NCBI GenBank assembly: GCA_020740775.1
Contig: JAHEWK010000005.1
Span: 3,162,001-3,226,000, forward strand
DNA length: 64,000 nucleotides
Direction of reading: 5' to 3'
Origin: Ilyonectria destructans
Taxonomy: Eukaryota > Ascomycota > Sordariomycetes > Hypocreales > Nectriaceae
Below the pieces are notes generated by a model that saw nothing but the letters and a program-made list of their open reading frames with translations, was not told the origin of the DNA and ran no database searches. Below are positions 59,364 to 64,000 of this stretch, one piece after another. The first letter of the stretch is position 1; each line of letters begins with the position of its first letter. The position numbers and the translations under genes are program-made.

Positions 59364-60245
59364 TTAATTGGTTTCAGAAAGAAAGTCCAATACACTACTC
59401 TGGCATGCTTCAGCAGCTTCAAAGTATATTTCATGGCCCCGAGACTCAATAAGCTGCAGCCTGGCTGTAGGAACCTTTCCTGCCAATTCTCTCATCGACT
59501 CGATGGTCACAACGGCGCTGTTCGTAGGGGCGAGAATGAGCATCGGGACCTGAATCTTGCCTAGAAACGGCCGAGAATCGAGCTGGCACAGAAACTCTGC
59601 GTATCCAGCCAACCCTTGGCCATTGCTTACAGCGACTTGATCTGTCCACCACTTGACGTAGGCTGGATCGGTGCTGGCCTGTGTTCCAGGCGAGGCAGCC
59701 AGGCGCTCAGCCCATTTACGAGCTCCCAGCTTGCGGCATGCATCGGGCCATGAGTCCATTCCAAATGCTAGAAACTGCTGGGCAGCTAGTGGCAAGTACG
59801 TTGGAGATGAACAGACGATAACAGAACTGACGCGGTCTGGATACGTTGCGGCAAAGGCCTCAGCAAGCATTCCGCTGGTGGATTCTCCTAGAAAGTGAAC
59901 CCGCTGCACGCCAAGTTGATCCAGCGTATCTTTGATCTCCTCCAATATGGTGGCTGTAGAGTAGTCGTAGTCCTCTCCCGGCTGTGGGTAGCTTGAGCAT
60001 CCGTGTCCGCGCAGGTCACGCCGAATGACATTGTAGCGACGACTAAGGGCTGGGACCCAGTGGTAGAAGTGGTCAGCGGTTCGAGCAAATCCATGCTGGA
60101 TTAAAATCGTCTCCGCCGGTCTCCACGGGTCAGTGAAGGTATCGTGAATGTAGGCTGCTGTTTGACCATTGGGGTGCAATATAGTTTTCCGCTCCGCGCA
60201 CCCAACAGCAGACGTAGTGTTGATTGTATCCATGTCTAGAGACAA
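59364..60245 (-). CDS. Alpha/beta hydrolase (enol-lactonase-like) with an altered nucleophile elbow
   Basis: A single exon of 293 residues. The oxyanion region is ILIQHGFARTADHFYHW, then RRDLRGHGCSSYPQ, the nucleophile elbow FLGESTSGMLA, and the C-terminal histidine in ESRGHEIYFE. The elbow is GESTS rather than GxSxG, although the serine remains. The strand that usually ends in PxD, holding the catalytic acid, reads VPMLILAPTNSAV, with asparagine or threonine where aspartate is expected. The overall pattern resembles 3-oxoadipate enol-lactonase and haloperoxidase-like members. It may hydrolyse an ester or lactone formed after ring cleavage. It is divergent from the carboxylesterase; their shared promoter holds three TGTGGGGT octamers. 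Confidence 0.85.
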   Translation of the reverse strand: MSLDMDTINTTSAVGCAERKTILHPNGQTAAYIHDTFTDPWRPAETILIQHGFARTADHFYHWVPALSRRYNVIRRDLRGHGCSSYPQPGEDYDYSTATILEEIKDTLDQLGVQRVHFLGESTSGMLAEAFAATYPDRVSSVIVCSSPTYLPLAAQQFLAFGMDSWPDACRKLGARKWAERLAASPGTQASTDPAYVKWWTDQVAVSNGQGLAGYAEFLCQLDSRPFLGKIQVPMLILAPTNSAVVTIESMRELAGKVPTARLQLIESRGHEIYFEAAEACQSSVLDFLSETN

Positions 60246-60530
60246 CTCCGGGGCTGTTACTCTAAACTTGCATATGATCTATGTTGTGATTCTTAAACAA
60301 GCACGACAACCCGTATTTTAGGTAGTTAATTATGTCCATCTAATTATGCACATCTCATCGGCCATTGTGGCAACTTCAAGGGCCTATGAAGCCTAGCCAC
60401 GCCGTTGAAGGCATGTGGAGGCACTGTATATGGTCGAAAGCTGTACCAACCCAATCAAGCTAGAATGACAACAACTGGACTTTGTCCACAATTTACCCCT
60501 CCAAGATGGCATGTGGAGAGCATTGAGGGG

Positions 60531-60628
60531 TGTGGGGTCCTTATCCAGCTCATCATGTGGGGTAGATTGTGGTGATGATTCCATGTGGGACACGGTAAGT
60601 GAGGTTTTTGATGTGCCGGATGTGGGGT
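60531..60628 (+). promoter_or_regulatory. Three TGTGGGGT sites in the hydrolase/carboxylesterase divergent promoter
   Basis: Exact octamers lie at 60531-60538, 60556-60563 and 60621-60628, with a weaker ATGTGGGA at about 60583. They are within the 651-bp gap between divergent starts at 60245 and 60897. This is the densest group of the motif in the window. It ties these two hydrolases, 21 kb from the dioxygenase, to the same putative regulon. Confidence 0.65.
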
Positions 60629-60896
60629 CGATTTCGACAGAGTGTCTGATGAGTTTCGTCTCTGAGCTGTGTGGCCCTGTCTCCTTCTGGTGGCATCCAT
60701 TACTCTTGTCTCTTTCGTTACCGGGTAACACGATTCTCCAGGGTCTTCTGAGCAGCAAGAAGCGCAGTCATCGTCGGCTAATTATACCCGACGCGGCATC
60801 ATCACCCACGCCTAGTTGGACTCCATTTAAATCGAACCGTGACTGGTTCCGTAACATCTGCAAGTCATCTCAAGCCCATTAGGTGACAATACCACT

Positions 60897-62703
60897 ATGT
60901 CGTCGTTCAAGCACGAGTCTCTGAGGTCGACGCTGACCGGCGTCGATCTGTCCTCCGTTGTTCAATTCCGAGGCATTCCGTACGGCCAAATCTCTGCGCG
61001 ATTTTCTCCGCCCGAGCCCGTCACCACGTTGCCAGAGAGCTTGGACTGCACTAATTATGGGTTGCTCTCACATAGCCTTATATGTCTTGGATTGAGCTGA
61101 CTCTTGTATCCGCTGACACAGTCCTCGATGTCCACAAGTCCCAATCGATGTCGGCCATCTCCTCCGCATACCTCGCGAACATGTACTTCCGACAGAGCCC
61201 GAAGATGAATTCCGTTGTCTCAACTTGGATGTTGTGATGCCGAAGCAACATCTGCGTCCTGCTACGGAGAAGCTACCAGTTATGGTGTGGATACATGGCA
61301 TGTTTGTTAACACACCAATGCGCCACATGGTAAACTAACACGAGGTCCGTAGGCGGCTCCCAAGCTGTGACATTTGGAAGTGCAGCATCTGGAGTTTGCG
61401 GTAAGACCTTGCACTGTGGCTCCCTGGCTCGTCCAAACTAAGACACAGTAATCTCTATCTGAACCTCGACTGACGCCCACGAAATAGATATGACAACTAT
61501 CGTGAATGATTCCTTGCGTCTCTCAAAACCCATTATTGTTGTTGCTGTTCAATATCGACTTAACATCTTTGCATTCGGCGATGATGACAGTTCAGGAAAC
61601 CTCGCTCTCAAGGATCAGGCACTGGCTCTGAAATGGGTCCAAAGCCACATATCTGGATTTGGTGGCGATCCTGTAAGTACAACTTCACAACTAATTTCAT
61701 CACAATCATCGTGCTAATTGTCTTTTCAAGGGTCGAGTTACCCTATCTGGGGAAAGCGCAGGAGCAGTGTACACTCATGCACACCTAGTTTCCGAAGCGC
61801 CCGCGAAGCAATTCATTCTGTCCTCTGGTTCCTTACATCTATCGCCTCCCCGGCCGCAGGCCAATGCCAAGGCCATGCGTCAGACACTTCAAAGGAGCCT
61901 TCAAGATGTAGGTGGCTTTAAGCTGCGCGACGCTCCTGTTTCGGCAATCATAGAGGCACTAAAGAAATCCGGAATTCAGTCCTGGTTTCTGCAAATGGAG
62001 CCAGCTCTTGAGAATTGGGAGGATAACACGGGGACTGCGCAAAGGCTACTCATAAGCGATGTCCGAAATGAGGTGAGGGAACTTATATATCTAAGTTGGA
62101 GATCCGACGCTAACATCTGAATAGGCGATTCTTTGGAATACAGGTATCTGGTCCACAGATACTGATGCCATTGTCAGTGCTTTCGAATCGGCCGGCGAAA
62201 GCGGGACTGAATTGAAACGGCTATACAACATTGATCCCGACAGACCTTCTGCATCTAAAACAGGGGCTCTTGATTTCATCAACGACTGCATGTTTGTTCT
62301 TCCAATAGAAAAGGTGGTCCAGAAGTGGCGGGCCGCAAAGAAACCCGTCTTTCGATGTGTTTTGGACGAGGTCAACCCATGGCAACCTTCAAGTGGATCA
62401 CACCACGCTGTTGACTTGCTCCTTCTTTTTGGCGGCTTCGATCTATCCTTCTCAGTCGCAGCACATCAAACGGGGATCCAAATGCGCAAGAAGTGGATTG
62501 ATTTCATTCACTCCGAAGAGCCCTGGTCTCCAGACGTGTGCGCCGCGTTCGGGCCCTACGGTGACTACCGTGAACTCGACAACGACGGCTTGAGATTACG
62601 CAGAAGAATGACCCAAGTAGAATACCTGGCAAAGATGGACCTAGGCGTGGCTGACCGGGTATTTTTAGCTTTAGCTGCTGGGAAGATTAGCCTATTGAAT
62701 TAA
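60897..62703 (+). CDS. Type-B carboxylesterase (alpha/beta hydrolase)
   Basis: Six exons (60897-61060, 61122-61297, 61353-61400, 61488-61672, 61731-62072, 62125-62703) join in frame to 497 residues. Motifs are VQFRGIPYGQ near the N-terminus, VMVWIHGGS at the oxyanion hole, TFGSAAS, the nucleophile elbow LSGESAGA, and a likely catalytic histidine in SGSHHAVDLLLLFGG. The frame works only if the second intron (61298-61352) uses a GC donor (GCATGT) with a TAG acceptor and a CTAAC branch site. No signal peptide is visible, so it is probably intracellular, as in the fungal TFGSAAS-type group. It should hydrolyse a small ester. The promoter is shared with the alpha/beta hydrolase. Confidence 0.88.
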
Positions 62704-63115
62704 GCCCAAGGATAGTCTTATGTTGCGATGGTGGCAATGAACACATTCGAGCTTCATGGCAGCTGAAATTTGACTACAATGATGCAGTATTCTCGCAATA
62801 CCGCTACGGCAAAAGGGGATGACCACTCCTTCTGTCGGTAGCGTTATTGTAGTCCATATCCCCGTCTAACAATGATAGTCTGACAAGGATGATAAATAGT
62901 CGCCCATGAGTCTAAGAAACCCTTCACGTCTGCTCTATTTCTTTAAATTGCCTTGCTACCAGAAACGTCAAAAAACTTTCTCACATCTCTCAATCTAGCT
63001 TTTGCTTCTTCATTTGGGTCACTGCTTCCACCACCGGCTTTCCCGCTGGAGATTGTAAGCCAAGATTGCTCTGGCTTTCTGGAACTTAGCACTCTGGCTT
63101 CATGTTCCAAGCGAA
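62704..63115. other. Convergent intergenic gap
   Basis: 3' flanks of the carboxylesterase and of the kinase-like gene. The 62953-63141 plus frame is a short open frame without a recognised domain; part of this stretch may be a last exon of the kinase-like gene. Confidence 0.4.
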
Positions 63116-64000
63116 CTAAACAATCAGCGCACAGTCTTTGACCAAACTTAGAATGAAATAACTCTTACGTCGACGCCAGTGTGCTGATGGGTCTTCCGGC
63201 TCTGCATCTGGCAAAGGTGGACAAATCTCGATCTCGTCTGCTTGTAAGCGCCGTAGATTCCACCCAATAGGAGCATCAAACTCCTTAGAATTCTCCCAGG
63301 TCGTTTTCATCCATCCTTTGAAGACGGATGGCTTTGATCGATGTGGCTGCGGTACCCAGGACAAGAATTCGTTGTCACATGTTCCCCATAAACATGTAAT
63401 AGGATTGGGTGGCCGCTCTGTGATAAAACTTGGGGAGATTGAATTTGGTCGGTTCGTGGCAACCGTGCGGTTTAAATCGATCAACAAAATGCGAGGCAAA
63501 TCGTTCTCGATATTCGATCCAACCAACACGATATTTCTAGGAGCAAAGTCGCGATGGTTTACTCCATGAAATGAAAGTTTGCAGTATACATCCATAGCGC
63601 CTGCAAGTATGTTTAGGCGTTGCTGAGGGGGGATGCGAGTAGCTTGGCCCTCTTCGACAAGAGAATACATAGTAACACCTTGGATCCATTCCATGAGCAC
63701 CATTCGAACTGGTCGTACTATATCAGACCCAAACAACGGAACGTCGAAAGTCCAAGAGCCGTAATACTTGGGGACAAGCACGCCATCGACTTCCGCCTTT
63801 TGCAGGTCCTCATATGCGGCTGCTTCACAACGATAGTCCATGTCAGCACGCCAGGTGACGTCGACGGGAGTGCTAGAGTATGTGAAGGAATAGTAGAGAG
63901 CATCGTATATCTTTGCTACGTAAACTTGGCTCTCATCGTCATCAAGGCAACAACGAACAATCTGAGACCCGCGCCCATCCTTACAGACTAATTCATCGAG
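63116..64000 (-). CDS. Protein-kinase-like fold protein, 5' end outside the window
   Basis: The frame is open from the window edge (64000) down to 63116, at least 294 residues, with the start not visible. From the edge it reads VCKDGRGSQIVRCC and YVAKIYDALYYSF, where the lysine could be the ATP-binding one. The catalytic loop is FHGVNHRDFAPRNIVLVG (HRD with downstream asparagine), and the metal motif is ILLIDLNRTV, with DLN in place of DFG. This matches the fungal kinase-like group often found as degenerate or atypical kinases. A GTAAGA donor after AHWRR near 63168 suggests a further intron, so the true C-terminus may differ. Substrate unknown. Confidence 0.75.
   Translation of the reverse strand, partial: LDELVCKDGRGSQIVRCCLDDDESQVYVAKIYDALYYSFTYSSTPVDVTWRADMDYRCEAAAYEDLQKAEVDGVLVPKYYGSWTFDVPLFGSDIVRPVRMVLMEWIQGVTMYSLVEEGQATRIPPQQRLNILAGAMDVYCKLSFHGVNHRDFAPRNIVLVGSNIENDLPRILLIDLNRTVATNRPNSISPSFITERPPNPITCLWGTCDNEFLSWVPQPHRSKPSVFKGWMKTTWENSKEFDAPIGWNLRRLQADEIEICPPLPDAEPEDPSAHWRRRKSYFILSLVKDCALIV

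Noticed and set aside
38752..62703. Secondary-metabolite biosynthetic cluster
   Set aside because: P450s, BBE oxidase and MFS transporter would fit, but no polyketide synthase, NRPS, terpene cyclase or prenyltransferase is present; ring cleavage and hydrolases point to breakdown.

Overview
The window is nuclear DNA from a filamentous ascomycete. Genes are monocistronic on both strands, carry short introns (about 45-80 bp) with GT-AG borders and CTAAC/CTGAC-like branch sites, and belong to families expanded in Pezizomycotina: NACHT STAND proteins, Pth11-like receptors, F-box proteins, berberine-bridge oxidases, P450s, TFGSAAS-type carboxylesterases and DUF3425 bZIPs. Gene content would suit a Sordariomycete, but genus cannot be fixed from sequence alone. 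No rRNA, tRNA, CRISPR, PKS or NRPS was recognised.

Layout. 1-10 kb: aldehyde dehydrogenase, F-box protein, a uridine-kinase-like P-loop kinase, a hairpin MITE, and two broken genes (a STAND N-terminal domain and a small membrane protein). 10-14 kb: a divergent pair, vanillyl-alcohol-oxidase-type flavoprotein and zinc alcohol dehydrogenase. 14.8-19.5 kb: an intact 1134-residue SesB-like hydrolase/NACHT protein and a bZIP/DUF3425 gene with an internal stop. 21.6-33.5 kb: a P450, a quinone oxidoreductase, an acetate-permease-type transporter and a CHK-like kinase stand among decayed genes (arylsulfatase, SDR, MFS, Pth11-like receptor). 33.5-36.5 kb: gene-poor, with short tandem repeats. 36.5-38 kb: a seven-helix membrane protein. 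38.3-62.7 kb: an accessory catabolic neighbourhood.

The catabolic neighbourhood holds an intradiol ring-cleavage dioxygenase (C-terminus lost at a junction with an NB-ARC remnant), an NAD(P)-binding reductase, a PHBH-fold FAD monooxygenase, a berberine-bridge oxidase, a metallo-beta-lactamase-fold lactonase-like hydrolase, a second P450, a two-finger C2H2 transcription factor, an F-box protein, a sugar-porter MFS, an alpha/beta hydrolase and a type-B carboxylesterase. There is no biosynthetic core enzyme, so breakdown or detoxification of an aromatic or lactone compound is the best reading. The substrate is unknown.

The main new observation is a shared promoter octamer, TGTGGGGT. I found eight exact copies, all in the promoters of the dioxygenase, reductase/monooxygenase, oxidase/lactonase, P450 and hydrolase/esterase genes. 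The finger contact residues of the C2H2 factor in the middle of this region are those expected to read GNGGGG, which is contained in the octamer. This suggests a self-contained regulon spanning about 23 kb. A CreA-type carbon repressor could read the same core and is the main alternative. Exon borders below were worked out by hand from reading frames and splice signals.
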